Source: Flavobacteriaceae bacterium (GTDB lineage: Bacteria; Bacteroidota; Bacteroidia; Flavobacteriales; Flavobacteriaceae). From it: a stretch of 64,000 bases of DNA. The translations under genes were made by a program, and so were the position numbers. The notes below the pieces were generated by a model. That model did not search any database. It was not told the DNA's origin and worked only from the letters and a program-made list of their open reading frames with translations. Location of the stretch: NCBI GenBank assembly GCA_025800395.1, contig JAOXRU010000012.1, positions 62,001 through 126,000 of the forward strand, read 5' to 3'. Shown piece by piece: positions 8,352-17,318 of this stretch. Within the stretch, counting starts at the first letter, position 1; each line of letters begins with the position of its first letter.

Positions 8352-8407
8352 TATAAATAGTTGTGTTTTGAGATAATAAATAGATTTGGAAACAAACATA
8401 ATAAAAT

Positions 8408-8454
8408 TTTTTTTGCGGAACGGCCCACCCGCCCGCCCCCGATCCGCAAAAAAA
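8408..8454. repeat. GC-rich hairpin in the DUF2490/icmF divergent region
   Basis: A perfect 12-bp stem, TTTTTTTGCGGA (8408-8419) with TCCGCAAAAAAA (8443-8454), closes over a 23-nt loop made almost only of G and C, far from the local base composition. It looks like a terminator in both directions but lies in the shared 5' region of two divergent genes, not behind one. It may be an interspersed repeat unit or a 5'-UTR structure of the DUF2490 gene. Confidence 0.6.
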
Positions 8455-8581
8455 CATATATTCACCTAAGACCGATTGTAATCTATACTTTAAATTTTAA
8501 TATTGTGATTAATATAGGGAAACCCCCAAAATCGTTGCATTTTTCGTAAATTGCGAACCATAAAACGTACATTTATTAACA

Positions 8582-11500
8582 ATGGAACAAACTACACCTT
8601 ATAATCCTACAAATAAAGTAAGAGTGGTAACTGCGGCCTCCCTTTTTGATGGGCATGATGCTGCTATTAACATCATGCGACGTATTATTCAGGCAACTGG
8701 AGTGGAAGTGATTCATTTGGGGCACGACCGTAGCGTGGAAGAGGTAGTGAATACTGCAATACAAGAAGATGTAAATGCCATAGCCATGACTTCCTATCAG
8801 GGAGGGCATAATGAATATTTCAAGTATATGTATGATCTCTTGCAAGAGAATGGTGCTGGGCATATAAAAATATTTGGCGGCGGTGGCGGTGTAATTCTCC
8901 CTGAAGAAATAGAAGATTTACATGCATACGGCATTACTCGGATTTATTCTCCTGACGATGGAAGGGAAATGGGGTTGCAAGGGATGATAAATGATTTGGT
9001 TCGGCAAAGCGATTATACCATTGGAGACCGCTTAGAAGTAGGTATAAAAGATTTACAAGCCAAGAAAGTTCCAGCTATAGCGAGAGCAATTAGCGCTGCA
9101 GAAAATCACCCAGAGGTTGCAGCATCCTTATTAGAAAATGTAAAAGAAGCCAATAAAAGTAGCGTGACTCCAGTGCTAGGAATCACCGGAACAGGTGGGG
9201 CAGGAAAATCTAGTTTGGTAGACGAATTGGTTCGTAGGTTTTTGTTATATTTCCCAGATAAGCAGTTGGCTATTGTTTCTGTAGACCCTTCCAAAAGAAA
9301 GACCGGTGGTGCTTTATTGGGAGATCGTATTCGTATGAATGCGATAAATAGTAGCAGGGTTTATATGCGCTCTCTGGCAACCCGACAAAGCAATTTGGCA
9401 TTATCTAAGTATGTAGCAGAGGCGGTGGAAATCTTAAAAGCTGCGCAATATGATCTAATCATCTTGGAAACATCGGGTATAGGACAGTCCGATACAGAAA
9501 TACTAGAACATTCGGACGCTTCTTTGTATGTGATGACTCCAGAATTTGGTGCTGCTACTCAGTTAGAAAAAATTGATATGCTCGATTTTGCCGATTTAGT
9601 AGCCATAAACAAATTTGATAAAAGAGGTGCATTAGATGCCTTGCGTGATGTAAAGAAGCAATACCAGCGCAATCATAACTTATGGGAGACGGGAATAGAT
9701 GACTTACCAGTTTTTGGAACCATAGCATCTCAGTTCAACGATCCTGGTATGAACAAGCTATATAAGGCAATCATGGATTTGGTAAATAGTAAAACTACTG
9801 CCAAGCTAGAATCTGGAATGGCTATTACCAAGGCTATGAGCGAAAAGGTGTATGTGATTCCTCCAAATAGAACAAGATATTTGTCGGAGATTGCGGAGAA
9901 CAATAGGGGTTACGATGAAAAAGGGAATACCCAACAGGAAGTAGCACAAAAATTATATGGAATTTATAAGACCATTGAAAGTGTTATAGGAGTAGCACCT
10001 ACGAAGACGAAAAATGGTATAGAACTCGCAGCAACAGACACCAATGAGGAGCAACAAATGTTGGTAGATCTGCTGTTAAAGGAATTTGATAGGGTGAAGA
10101 TGAATTTAGATCCGTATCATTGGGAAACCATATTAGGATGGGATGCATTAGTAGCGCGATATAAGGCACCAGAATATATTTTTAGGGTAAGAAATAAGGA
10201 GATAAAAATGGCTACGCACACCAAGAGTTTGTCACATAGTGACATTCCTAAGGTGAGTTTGCCAAAATATCAAGCATGGGGAGACATATTGGCTTGGTGT
10301 TTACAAGAAAATGTGCCCGGTGCATTCCCTTACACTGCCGGACTTTATCCTTTTAAACGAACAGGAGAAGACCCTACGCGCATGTTTGCTGGAGAAGGAG
10401 GACCAGAGCGTACCAATAGACGTTTTCATTATGTAAGTATGGCTATGACTGCTAAGCGATTGTCTACTGCTTTTGATTCGGTTACTCTATATGGAAACGA
10501 CCCAGACCTTAGACCAGATATATATGGAAAAATAGGGAATTCTGGGGTGTCTATTTGTTGTTTGGACGATGCAAAAAAATTGTATTCAGGATTTGATTTA
10601 GTTGCAAATACCACTTCGGTGAGTATGACCATTAATGGACCAGCTCCGATGATGTTGGGCTTCTTTATGAATGCCGCCATAGACCAACAATGCGAGGTGT
10701 ATATCAAAGAGAATGGTTTAGAAGCTGATGTGGAGAAGAAGATAACGGCATTCTATAAAGGAAAAGAAAGACCAAAATACGAAGGAGAGTTACCAGAAGG
10801 ACACAATGGGCTTGGTTTGCTATTGCTTGGGGTAACAGGAGATCAGGTGTTGGAGGAATCCGTATATCAAGAAATTAAGCTTAGAACGCTTACTCAGGTA
10901 AGAGGAACCGTTCAAGCAGACATTTTGAAAGAAGATCAGGCGCAAAATACGTGTATCTTCTCCACCGAATTTGCATTGCGATTGATGGGTGATGTGCAAG
11001 AATATTTTATAGATAAAGGCGTGCGTAACTTTTATTCGGTTTCTATCTCAGGTTACCATATAGCAGAAGCAGGCGCAAACCCTATATCGCAATTGGCTTT
11101 TACTTTGGCAAACGGATTTACTTATGTAGAATACTACTTAAGTCGCGGAATGGATATTAACCAATTTGGACCAAATTTATCCTTTTTCTTTAGTAATGGG
11201 GTAGATCCAGAATATGCAGTAATTGGTAGGGTAGCTCGAAGATTATGGGCAAAAGCCTTGAAGCATAAATACGGTGCCAATTCCAGAGCACAGATGTTAA
11301 AATATCATATACAAACCTCTGGTAGAAGTTTGCATGCTCAGGAAATCGACTTTAATGATATTAGAACCACATTGCAAGCTTTGTATGCGATTTATGACAA
11401 TTGTAATTCCTTGCATACCAATGCTTATGATGAGGCAATAACCACGCCAACAGAAGAATCGGTTCGTAGGGCTATGGCTATACAGTTGATTATCAATAAA

Positions 11501-12001
11501 GAATTGGGCTTGGCCAAAAATGAGAATCCAATTCAGGGCGCTTTTATCATTGAAGAATTGACCGATTTGGTGGAAGAAGCAGTATTGATGGAATTTGATA
11601 GAATCACCGAGCGGGGTGGAGTGCTTGGCGCTATGGAAACCATGTATCAACGTAGTAAAATACAAGAAGAAAGCTTGTATTATGAAACCCTCAAGCACAC
11701 AGGAGAGTATCCTATTGTAGGGGTAAATACCTTTTTGAGTTCCAAAGGATCGCCAACTGTAATTCCTACCGAAGTCATTCGTGCAACAGAAGAAGAAAAA
11801 AAGGTACAGATCAACACGTTAAATAAGTTACATAGCAGGTTTGAATCAGAAGCAAAAGAAGCCTTGCAAAAGGTATCTTATGCTGCTGTAAATAACGAAA
11901 ATATATTTGAAGCTTTAATGGAGGCGGCTAAAGTTTGTTCTATAGGTCAGATTACCAATGCATTGTTTAAAGTGGGTGGGCAGTACAGAAGAAATATGTA
12001 G
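8582..12001 (+). CDS. icmF: Fused isobutyryl-CoA mutase/methylmalonyl-CoA mutase family (IcmF)
   Basis: 1139 residues with the IcmF order: an N-terminal B12-binding domain (residues 1-150; DGHD near 23 and SYQGG, GGGGG further on), a MeaI-type G-protein chaperone (P-loop GTGGAGKSS near 202-210, NKFDKRG as guanine specificity motif), a linker, and the large mutase subunit ([18 protein letters not shown] from about 585 to the end). IcmF interconverts isobutyryl-CoA and n-butyryl-CoA with adenosylcobalamin, and its GTPase gates cofactor loading. Which acyl-CoA is used here cannot be read with certainty. Single gene with ATG at 8582. An HMG-CoA-lyase-like gene at 21 kb suits branched-chain acyl-CoA catabolism. 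Confidence 0.92.
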   Translation: MEQTTPYNPTNKVRVVTAASLFDGHDAAINIMRRIIQATGVEVIHLGHDRSVEEVVNTAIQEDVNAIAMTSYQGGHNEYFKYMYDLLQENGAGHIKIFGGGGGVILPEEIEDLHAYGITRIYSPDDGREMGLQGMINDLVRQSDYTIGDRLEVGIKDLQAKKVPAIARAISAAENHPEVAASLLENVKEANKSSVTPVLGITGTGGAGKSSLVDELVRRFLLYFPDKQLAIVSVDPSKRKTGGALLGDRIRMNAINSSRVYMRSLATRQSNLALSKYVAEAVEILKAAQYDLIILETSGIGQSDTEILEHSDASLYVMTPEFGAATQLEKIDMLDFADLVAINKFDKRGALDALRDVKKQYQRNHNLWETGIDDLPVFGTIASQFNDPGMNKLYKAIMDLVNSKTTAKLESGMAITKAMSEKVYVIPPNRTRYLSEIAENNRGYDEKGNTQQEVAQKLYGIYKTIESVIGVAPTKTKNGIELAATDTNEEQQMLVDLLLKEFDRVKMNLDPYHWETILGWDALVARYKAPEYIFRVRNKEIKMATHTKSLSHSDIPKVSLPKYQAWGDILAWCLQENVPGAFPYTAGLYPFKRTGEDPTRMFAGEGGPERTNRRFHYVSMAMTAKRLSTAFDSVTLYGNDPDLRPDIYGKIGNSGVSICCLDDAKKLYSGFDLVANTTSVSMTINGPAPMMLGFFMNAAIDQQCEVYIKENGLEADVEKKITAFYKGKERPKYEGELPEGHNGLGLLLLGVTGDQVLEESVYQEIKLRTLTQVRGTVQADILKEDQAQNTCIFSTEFALRLMGDVQEYFIDKGVRNFYSVSISGYHIAEAGANPISQLAFTLANGFTYVEYYLSRGMDINQFGPNLSFFFSNGVDPEYAVIGRVARRLWAKALKHKYGANSRAQMLKYHIQTSGRSLHAQEIDFNDIRTTLQALYAIYDNCNSLHTNAYDEAITTPTEESVRRAMAIQLIINKELGLAKNENPIQGAFIIEELTDLVEEAVLMEFDRITERGGVLGAMETMYQRSKIQEESLYYETLKHTGEYPIVGVNTFLSSKGSPTVIPTEVIRATEEEKKVQINTLNKLHSRFESEAKEALQKVSYAAVNNENIFEALMEAAKVCSIGQITNALFKVGGQYRRNM

Positions 12002-12063
12002 AAAAGTGCATCTTTTTAGTGCTTAGTCCGTCTTATTAATAGAAACATTAAAAGAATAAATCT

Positions 12064-12165
12064 ATGTCATCTAAAAATTGTACCTGTAAATGTGAAAACT
12101 GTAGAAAAGGAAACTGCGGCGGTTGTACTTGTGAAAACTGTAGTTGTAATCATTGTACTTGTTAA
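12064..12165 (+). CDS. Metallothionein-like 33-residue cysteine-rich peptide
   Basis: ATG at 12064 to TAA at 12163-12165 encodes 33 residues, 11 of them cysteine. The pattern is CxCxCxxC in the first half and CxxCxCxxCxCxxCxC in the second (for example CTCKCENC and CTCENCSC), with no aromatic residues and few hydrophobic ones. That composition is the hallmark of small metallothioneins, which bind Cu(I), Zn or Cd through thiolates; no named family was recognised. It lies 62 bp after icmF and 52 bp before a sigma factor gene on the same strand. A weak hairpin (AAAGGC with GCCTTT, about 12172-12202) separates them. Metal binding is inferred from composition alone. Confidence 0.72.
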   Translation: MSSKNCTCKCENCRKGNCGGCTCENCSCNHCTC

Positions 12166-12217
12166 ATTAAAAAAAGGCTATACTAGTATTGGTGTGGCCT
12201 TTAATATTTTTAGAACT

Positions 12218-12769
12218 ATGCAATTAAATATAGAGGCTATTTGGGCGGCAACACATGAAGCGGTTTATGCATTTGCATTAAAGAAACTTCAGGATGTCGA
12301 TTTGGCAAAAGATATTACCCAAGAGGTGTATCTAACTTTGTTGGATAAGCAAGAGCAACTACAAGACACGGATAAGATAAAATCTTGGTTGCTAACCGTT
12401 ACGTACAGAAAATGCATGGATGTGTTTCGCCTTAAACAAAAAAACTATGGGATAGCTGCCGAAGAATCAGAAAAGATCATTTCTCTCGCAGAAGAAGCGC
12501 ATGATGTACAGGATTGTATGCAGGGAATTTTAAACCAAATGCCTGAAAAATATGCTACTCCATTGCGTATGGTATCTATGGAAGGACTAAAGCAACAACA
12601 AATAGCAGAACGCATGAATCTACCGCTTACTACTGTGAAAACAAGAATTCTACGAGCAAAAAAAATGTTGGCACAAGGCTATATAGATTGTTGCGACTTT
12701 CGCTATAACGATAAAGGCTATTTAGTGGGTGCAGTAAAAAGCAAAGCGGATTGTAAAGTTTGTAGATAA
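12218..12769 (+). CDS. SigZ-like ECF sigma factor with Cys-rich C-terminus
   Basis: 183 residues from MQLNIEAIWA. Region 2 (about 1-75) has FALKKLQDVDLAKDITQEVYL and SWLLTVTYRKCMD; region 4 (about 105-155) has MPEKYATPLRMVSMEGLKQQ then LPLTTVKTRILRAKK, a helix-turn-helix for the -35 box. This is an extracytoplasmic-function sigma factor resembling SigZ. The last 25 residues carry CC near the start of the tail and CKVC at the very end, a possible four-thiolate metal or redox site. No anti-sigma gene is adjacent. The frame is open to 12092, but that would overlap the metallothionein-like gene; 12218 matches the family start. Confidence 0.88.
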   Translation: MQLNIEAIWAATHEAVYAFALKKLQDVDLAKDITQEVYLTLLDKQEQLQDTDKIKSWLLTVTYRKCMDVFRLKQKNYGIAAEESEKIISLAEEAHDVQDCMQGILNQMPEKYATPLRMVSMEGLKQQQIAERMNLPLTTVKTRILRAKKMLAQGYIDCCDFRYNDKGYLVGAVKSKADCKVCR

Positions 12770-12777
12770 GTTTATCC

Positions 12778-13182
12778 TTATAAAGTTTCTGACCAAGTTT
12801 TGTAAAGAGAAGTTAGTTTTTGTAATTCTCTTCTAAAAACACCAAGATATTCCTTAGCATTCGGGTAGCTACTATATAGTTGTTGTGATCTCCAATTTAA
12901 ACTAGCAATTGTTTGTTGCATTTGACTGAGCTCCGATTGCTTTAAGCTTGGATTTTTTGTGCTAAAAATAGTTGCGATGCTTTGCGGTACTAGCAATACA
13001 TTCATGATAAGCAGACTGGTTTGCTGATCGGTAGCATGTTGGCTAGAGTGCATTTGTTGTATGCTTTTGTTGTTGGTGAGCACTACACCAAGCCCTCTTC
13101 CTAACTGGAATAAGGATAAGGCCTGTCGGTAGACAGGTAGATCTCTCAAATCATTTTGATCTTCTTGGGGAATATTCGCCAT
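12778..13182 (-). CDS. Hypothetical helical protein
   Basis: 134 residues, soluble and rich in Gln, Ser and Leu, with no signal peptide. Predicted helices such as PVYRQALSLFQLGRGLGVVL and YLGVFRRELQKLTSLYKTW suggest an all-alpha fold. The stop codon lies 8 bp from that of the converging sigma factor. No family was recognised. There is an ATG, a clean frame, and no competing frame. Confidence 0.6.
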   Translation of the reverse strand: MANIPQEDQNDLRDLPVYRQALSLFQLGRGLGVVLTNNKSIQQMHSSQHATDQQTSLLIMNVLLVPQSIATIFSTKNPSLKQSELSQMQQTIASLNWRSQQLYSSYPNAKEYLGVFRRELQKLTSLYKTWSETL

Positions 13183-13230
13183 AAAAACACAACTTATTAT
13201 TACAAAATTACATTCAAATTAGTCTAGTCT

Positions 13231-13320
13231 TTATTTTGATTTTAAGGCTAATTGTTGATTTTGCTTTAGAAATTAAATTAATATAATTATATTGCATTAA
13301 AAATTAAGGCAATCAAAATC
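13231..13320. promoter_or_regulatory. AT-rich upstream region with repeated TTGATTTT sites
   Basis: Before the Lrp-type gene the motif TTTTGATTTT recurs at 13234-13243, TTGATTTTG at 13255-13263, and an inverted copy CAATCAAAATC at 13310-13320. Lrp/AsnC proteins usually repress their own genes by binding several degenerate AT-rich sites upstream, so these are candidate autoregulatory boxes. The evidence is pattern only. Confidence 0.35.
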
Positions 13321-13325
13321 ATCTT

Positions 13326-13775
13326 ATGCAGGCTATACATCATAATATGGATTTGTTTAACAAACATATTCTCAAATTACTACAGAAAAACGCTCGAATA
13401 AGTAATGCGGAAATCGGAAGACGGGTTGGGCTGAGTTCGCCTGCGGTTTCTGAGCGAATAAAAAAAATGGAAGATGCGGGAGTGATTAGGGGGTACGGCG
13501 TACAGCTAAGCCCTTACGAGATAGGATATCAGATTACAGCTATAATCAGTCTTCGAGTTTTTATGGGGCGACTACGCCCATTTTTGCAGCAAGTGGATAA
13601 TTTCAAAGAAATTGTAAATTGCTATCGAATTACTGGTAATGAAAACATCATAATGGAAGTAGTTTTATCCAACCAAAAGCATTTGGAGGAATTGATTAAT
13701 CAATTAATACAGTATGGGGAAACAAAAACCAATGTAGTTTTGTCTCGTTTGGTGGAAAACAATATCATCGAATGA
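13326..13775 (+). CDS. Lrp/AsnC family transcriptional regulator
   Basis: 149 residues. The N-terminal winged helix-turn-helix (about 8-65) reads LLQKNARISNAEIGRRVGLSSPAVSERIKKMEDAGVI, split by the usual turn. The RAM ligand-binding domain follows (about 75-149; ITGNENIIMEVV). Family members sense amino acids and control their metabolism or export. The target is not visible; the neighbours (sigma factor locus and a secreted protein) are unrelated. The start may be ATG 13326 or 13347, the latter (MDLFNKHIL) closer to the family norm. Confidence 0.92.
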   Translation: MQAIHHNMDLFNKHILKLLQKNARISNAEIGRRVGLSSPAVSERIKKMEDAGVIRGYGVQLSPYEIGYQITAIISLRVFMGRLRPFLQQVDNFKEIVNCYRITGNENIIMEVVLSNQKHLEELINQLIQYGETKTNVVLSRLVENNIIE

Positions 13776-13824
13776 TCGGTGTTTGGCTTTATTTTTGATA
13801 TAATTACTTCATAACACCTAAACT

Positions 13825-15225
13825 ATGATACAGCGATTTCTTTTCTTTCTATTTTTTATATGGACTGGTACTGTGTTGCAGGCACAAAGAATGGCGTTAA
13901 AATCCGACACCTTGGTATTTGAAACGGTGAAAACGGATAGTATAGAAGCTAGTTATTCTTACTATTATCCGAGCCAAGCAAAGGCAAAAAGACAAGATGT
14001 TTTGGTGGTCCACATATCCAAAGCAGATGCCAAGAAATGGATGGCGTATTTTAGAAAAGTAGCCACAGCACAAGGAATGCTATTGTTTGGTAATCACAAT
14101 GTAGATGCCAAAGAGCATTTTGTGGCGCAGAGTGAGAAGTACAATTTGGCCATACGCGATTTTTCTTCTCGTTATGCGCTGTCTACACGTAGTATTTATT
14201 TTGTGGGTATAAAGCAGTCTTGTGGATTTGTACAACAAATGTCTTATTCATTAAGAAGGCTAGCAGGGGTGCTTTTGGTAAACCCTCAAGAGCTATTGCC
14301 TCAAAAGACTACGTTAAAAAATGAGATGCTGCGTCATGTGGTATTGAGTTCGGATAATAATTACTATAGTTATGGAGCCCAATTCGCAGCTTCCAATATG
14401 AAACTAAAAATACCGCCACAGTTTTATTGGTATCCTGCAACAGATTCTATAGTGCCGCTAACTTATATGCTTTTTTCAATCGATCAAATGTCGCGAAAAT
14501 TGCCCGAACAAAATCTTAGTCCTACAGATAGCCTAGTGATGCAAAAACGATTGGGGCATTTGGAGGCATATATAAAACAGTTGAAAACCGATAAAAGGTA
14601 TCTAGAAGCTCTGGAAGCTTTGCAGCTCATGCAGGACACCTATAAACCCTATATGTCGAGATCGTATTTGAAGGAACGAATCAAGACCTTTAAAAGAAGT
14701 GGTGCGCTCAAGACCGCTTTGAATCAGTATTTTAAGGCGCAAAGCAAGGCGCAGTTGCTACAGGAAGATTATAGCTATTATTTTGATGAAGATATGTATC
14801 GGTATAATTTTGAAAATTTGGGTTGGTGGAATTACCAAATGTCTGAATTGTTGAAGTTCGAACAAGGTGAGGATTTATACTTGAAACGCATGGGAGTGCT
14901 ACTCCGCGGGGAGTTATTGCTCCGAATCGACCAGCAAATTCCTATAGTAGAAAATAGGAGACCCTTAGATGATAAACTGTTGGATTTGTTATTGATGTTA
15001 AAAACTGTAGTCTATCCCGATTCTTATCAAGCCTATCTTCGCATAATCAGTATGAGTTCGCAGCGGGAAGATTTTGGAACCGCTTTGTTCTATACAGAAG
15101 AATTGCTTAAAAATGGATTTAAGGATTATCAGCAAATGTATACGATACCCAAAACCACTTTTTTGAAATTATCGCCAGAGTTCAACGATATTGTTCGTTC
15201 ATATTTCGGCAAATCTCGTTATTGA
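13825..15225 (+). CDS. Secreted protein with possible degenerate alpha/beta-hydrolase fold
   Basis: 466 residues with a signal peptide (MIQRFLFFLFFIWTGTVLQAQ). Residues about 30-200 alternate strands and helices, as in esterases: DVLVVHISKADAKKWMAYF, then IYFVGIKQSCGFVQQM, where QSCG sits where the GxSxG nucleophile elbow would be. The C-terminal half is helical and TPR-like (RYLEALEALQLMQ, GTALFYTEELLKNG). A carbohydrate-esterase-like ancestry is only a guess, and catalysis cannot be claimed. It stands alone downstream of the Lrp regulator. Confidence 0.65.
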   Translation: MIQRFLFFLFFIWTGTVLQAQRMALKSDTLVFETVKTDSIEASYSYYYPSQAKAKRQDVLVVHISKADAKKWMAYFRKVATAQGMLLFGNHNVDAKEHFVAQSEKYNLAIRDFSSRYALSTRSIYFVGIKQSCGFVQQMSYSLRRLAGVLLVNPQELLPQKTTLKNEMLRHVVLSSDNNYYSYGAQFAASNMKLKIPPQFYWYPATDSIVPLTYMLFSIDQMSRKLPEQNLSPTDSLVMQKRLGHLEAYIKQLKTDKRYLEALEALQLMQDTYKPYMSRSYLKERIKTFKRSGALKTALNQYFKAQSKAQLLQEDYSYYFDEDMYRYNFENLGWWNYQMSELLKFEQGEDLYLKRMGVLLRGELLLRIDQQIPIVENRRPLDDKLLDLLLMLKTVVYPDSYQAYLRIISMSSQREDFGTALFYTEELLKNGFKDYQQMYTIPKTTFLKLSPEFNDIVRSYFGKSRY

Positions 15226-15305
15226 TTTGGGATCGCAATATCTGGGACTTTGTTTAAATTCCAATATATACTGAGACCTTCAGCCAATTGGTCTGCAACT
15301 TTTTT

Positions 15306-15521
15306 TTAATCATATAATATTTTACAGAGGTGTCTTGCTGCTTCAAAGCTTTTAGTACCACCAGCAGAGGTAATGTATTTTTCATCATGCACAAACAAAG
15401 TACTGTCTCGTATGTCCAATAGAGGAAAGCGTTTTCTAAAAGCTTCTGTGTCGTTTGGAAACGTAGTGCTTACTGCTTCATCCATGATCAAAAAAGCAAC
15501 ATTGTAGCAGTTGGACTTCAT
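15306..15521 (-). pseudogene. DJ-1/PfpI family gene with large internal deletion
   Basis: The 71-residue frame joins the typical N-terminus of a DJ-1/PfpI-family protein (NVAFLIMD) directly to its C-terminal part (VSTTFPND...FVHDEKYITSAGGTKSFEAA..L). Intact relatives are around 200 residues, so the central region with the flavodoxin-like core and nucleophile-elbow cysteine is missing. The junction is in frame and the ends are well kept, so the deletion looks recent. A functional mini-protein is unlikely. Family recognition is from memory of the C-terminal motif. Confidence 0.65.
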
Positions 15522-15987
15522 ATTTGGCTTATAATACCATTTCTAGTTTAAAATTACCCCAATAATTAACCCTTTTTTCCTTTCTATTTCAATAAATCCC
15601 GAATTGCGCATTAGAAAATCTATTACGTATTGAAATTGCTTCAAAAACAAGAAGCTGCGCTGCTTTTTGCTTTCCCCATAACGGCGCTATGCGGAAAGCA
15701 ATAAAGCACTTGTTTTTATTGCAATTCCAACCCTCATAACGAAGTTCTAATGCGTAATTCGGGATAAAAAGAAACCGTAGCTGAGGCTATGCTTGATTTT
15801 TCTCCTTTATATATAGCTATATATAAAGAAAAAAAACTTCTATTTCTTTTAAGGGCATTTCAAAATAGAAATGGGATAAGTTTCTTTTTTTCTGCATTTA
15901 CAGTTTTGGGTTCTACGCTGGACAAAGTGTGCTCATGGCAATTCCAAAACGAGAGGGCGATAAGGTCAAAGCAGATATAAGAAGTTT
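15522..15987. other. Intergenic region containing a MITE-like palindrome
   Basis: No supported gene in 466 bp. The main content is the palindromic element at 15597-15764. Downstream of it a short plus-strand frame (15789-15980) has no plausible protein character, and the DNA before the MFS stop codon is otherwise featureless. Confidence 0.6.
15597..15764. repeat. MITE-like palindromic interspersed element
   Basis: The ends are inverted repeats of 20 nt with one mismatch: TCCCGAATTGCGCATTAGAA (15597-15616) and TTCTAATGCGTAATTCGGGA (15745-15764). The arms keep pairing inward (ATTG-AATTGC, AAAAACAAG and TGCTTTCC blocks match the reverse complement of the right half) toward a centre near 15680. 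The whole 168 bp can therefore fold into one long imperfect hairpin. It contains no coding frame and is flanked by ATAAA-like sequence on both sides. The structure suggests a non-autonomous mobile repeat. Confidence 0.75.
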
Positions 15988-17235
15988 TCATTTTTTGCGC
16001 AATTTGTGTTTAAATGTAAGCACAGAAATTGAATATAGTTGAAATCTTTTGTGCTGAAGACGCATTACTATGATACTTGCGAGTACCAATATGGCTGTCA
16101 TCACGATCCAAGTAAGATCAAAACCATATTTTTCAATGAAATTTAAGCTGCCATTGTGTCCAAAAATATGTGAAATCGAGAAAGACATACTATACAGTCC
16201 CATATATTGCCCTTTTTTGCCTAGTTTGGAGCGTTCCATGGCGTAGGCATTCGAAAAAGGAAAGGCAATCATTTCTCCTATGGTCATCAAAAACATCCCT
16301 ATAATCAATACGCCTACCCATGTACTACTTATTAATATTAAGAAGCTAGCGGCAATGAGTAGCAATCCTATAAAATAATTGTCGAGATTGCTCCAGGATT
16401 TGCTTTCGAAATATTTTACTAAAGGCATTTCAAATAAGGCAATGATTGCGCCATTCATAAACATAAGTAAACCGATTTGAAATTCGCTAAGGTGGTGGAT
16501 GTCTCTATAATAGATTGGAATAGTAGAAAAATATTGAACAAATGCCACAGCCATAAACACCATAGTAAGCACAAATAAAACATATGGTCGGTCTTTATGT
16601 GCTTTTAATGGTTGGTCGGGTATTTTTTCTTTGTGTAATACTTTGGCTTTTTTTGGGTGCAATAAAGCAAGAAATATAATGGAAGCACCTATACAGGTGA
16701 AACCGTCTATATAGAATAATCCGCTATACCCCATTTGTATAATTATAAGACCTCCAATGGCTGGGCCAAATGAAAATCCCAAGTTGATTGCCAGCCTAAT
16801 TAGAGTCAGCGATCGGGTTCTGTTTTCTGGTTTGCTATAACTACTTAAGGCCACAAAAATGGCAGGTCTAAAGCTGTCTGCTATGGTCATCAGCAAAAAG
16901 ATGGCTATGCAAAGCATCCAAAATTCTTGGACAAATTGAATGCCAATAAAACAAAGCCCCGATAAGAATAAACTGCTAAACATGACTTTATAAGCCCCGA
17001 TTTGGTCGGTGAGTTTGCCCCCTATCCAACCACCAGCAGTGGAGCCTATGCCAAATGCAGACATGATCCAGCCCACTTCCGTCAATCCAAATTCTAGGTC
17101 CTCTGTAAGGTATAAAGACAGAAACGGAATCACCATAGTGCCAGCTCTATTGATAAGGGTAATGAATGCCAGATACCAGATTTCTTTGGATAGTCCTTTG
17201 TAGGCATCGAAATATTGATGGATTAAGTTTTTCAT
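15988..17235 (-). CDS. MFS transporter, multidrug-exporter type
   Basis: 415 residues with about 12 hydrophobic segments, beginning MKNLIHQYFDAYKGLSKEIW. The motif-A region between TM2 and TM3 reads GWIGGKLTDQIGAYKV. The loop after TM4 has FRPAIFVALSSYSKPENRTRSLTLIRLAINLGFSFGPAIGG, typical of DHA1-type drug exporters. Substrate unknown. The frame is open to 17280, but that part overlaps a terminator hairpin, so the start is set at 17235. A 24-codon ORF and an intrinsic terminator lie in its 5' leader (17261-17393), implying attenuation control. Confidence 0.88.
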   Translation of the reverse strand: MKNLIHQYFDAYKGLSKEIWYLAFITLINRAGTMVIPFLSLYLTEDLEFGLTEVGWIMSAFGIGSTAGGWIGGKLTDQIGAYKVMFSSLFLSGLCFIGIQFVQEFWMLCIAIFLLMTIADSFRPAIFVALSSYSKPENRTRSLTLIRLAINLGFSFGPAIGGLIIIQMGYSGLFYIDGFTCIGASIIFLALLHPKKAKVLHKEKIPDQPLKAHKDRPYVLFVLTMVFMAVAFVQYFSTIPIYYRDIHHLSEFQIGLLMFMNGAIIALFEMPLVKYFESKSWSNLDNYFIGLLLIAASFLILISSTWVGVLIIGMFLMTIGEMIAFPFSNAYAMERSKLGKKGQYMGLYSMSFSISHIFGHNGSLNFIEKYGFDLTWIVMTAILVLASIIVMRLQHKRFQLYSISVLTFKHKLRKK

Positions 17236-17260
17236 AGTTTCTATCGTTGTTTTTTGAAAC

Positions 17261-17291
17261 AAAAAAAGCCCGGTTTTCAAACAAACCGGGC
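17261..17291 (-). terminator. Intrinsic terminator/attenuator in the MFS gene leader
   Basis: On the minus strand GCCCGGTTT and AAACCGGGC (17283-17291 and 17268-17276) form a perfect 9-bp stem with a 6-nt loop, followed directly by seven T residues. It lies 26 bp before the MFS start codon and 27 bp after a short ORF, the position of an attenuator. An alternative reading is that it simply ends the short transcript or that of crcB. No convincing antiterminator pairing could be drawn by eye. Confidence 0.75.
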
Positions 17292-17318
17292 AACTATATC
17301 TTATAAGTAAAAATATGC

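Noticed and set aside
11297-11698. 133-codon frame antisense to icmF
   Set aside because: It lies wholly inside the mutase domain of a clear gene; a shadow frame.
12170-12205. Strong terminator between the metallothionein-like gene and the sigma factor
   Set aside because: Only a weak AAAGGC/GCCTTT stem with a long loop; not enough to claim the two genes are transcribed apart.
15789-15980. 63-codon frame after the palindromic element
   Set aside because: Low-complexity start, no ribosome binding site, no recognisable protein pattern.
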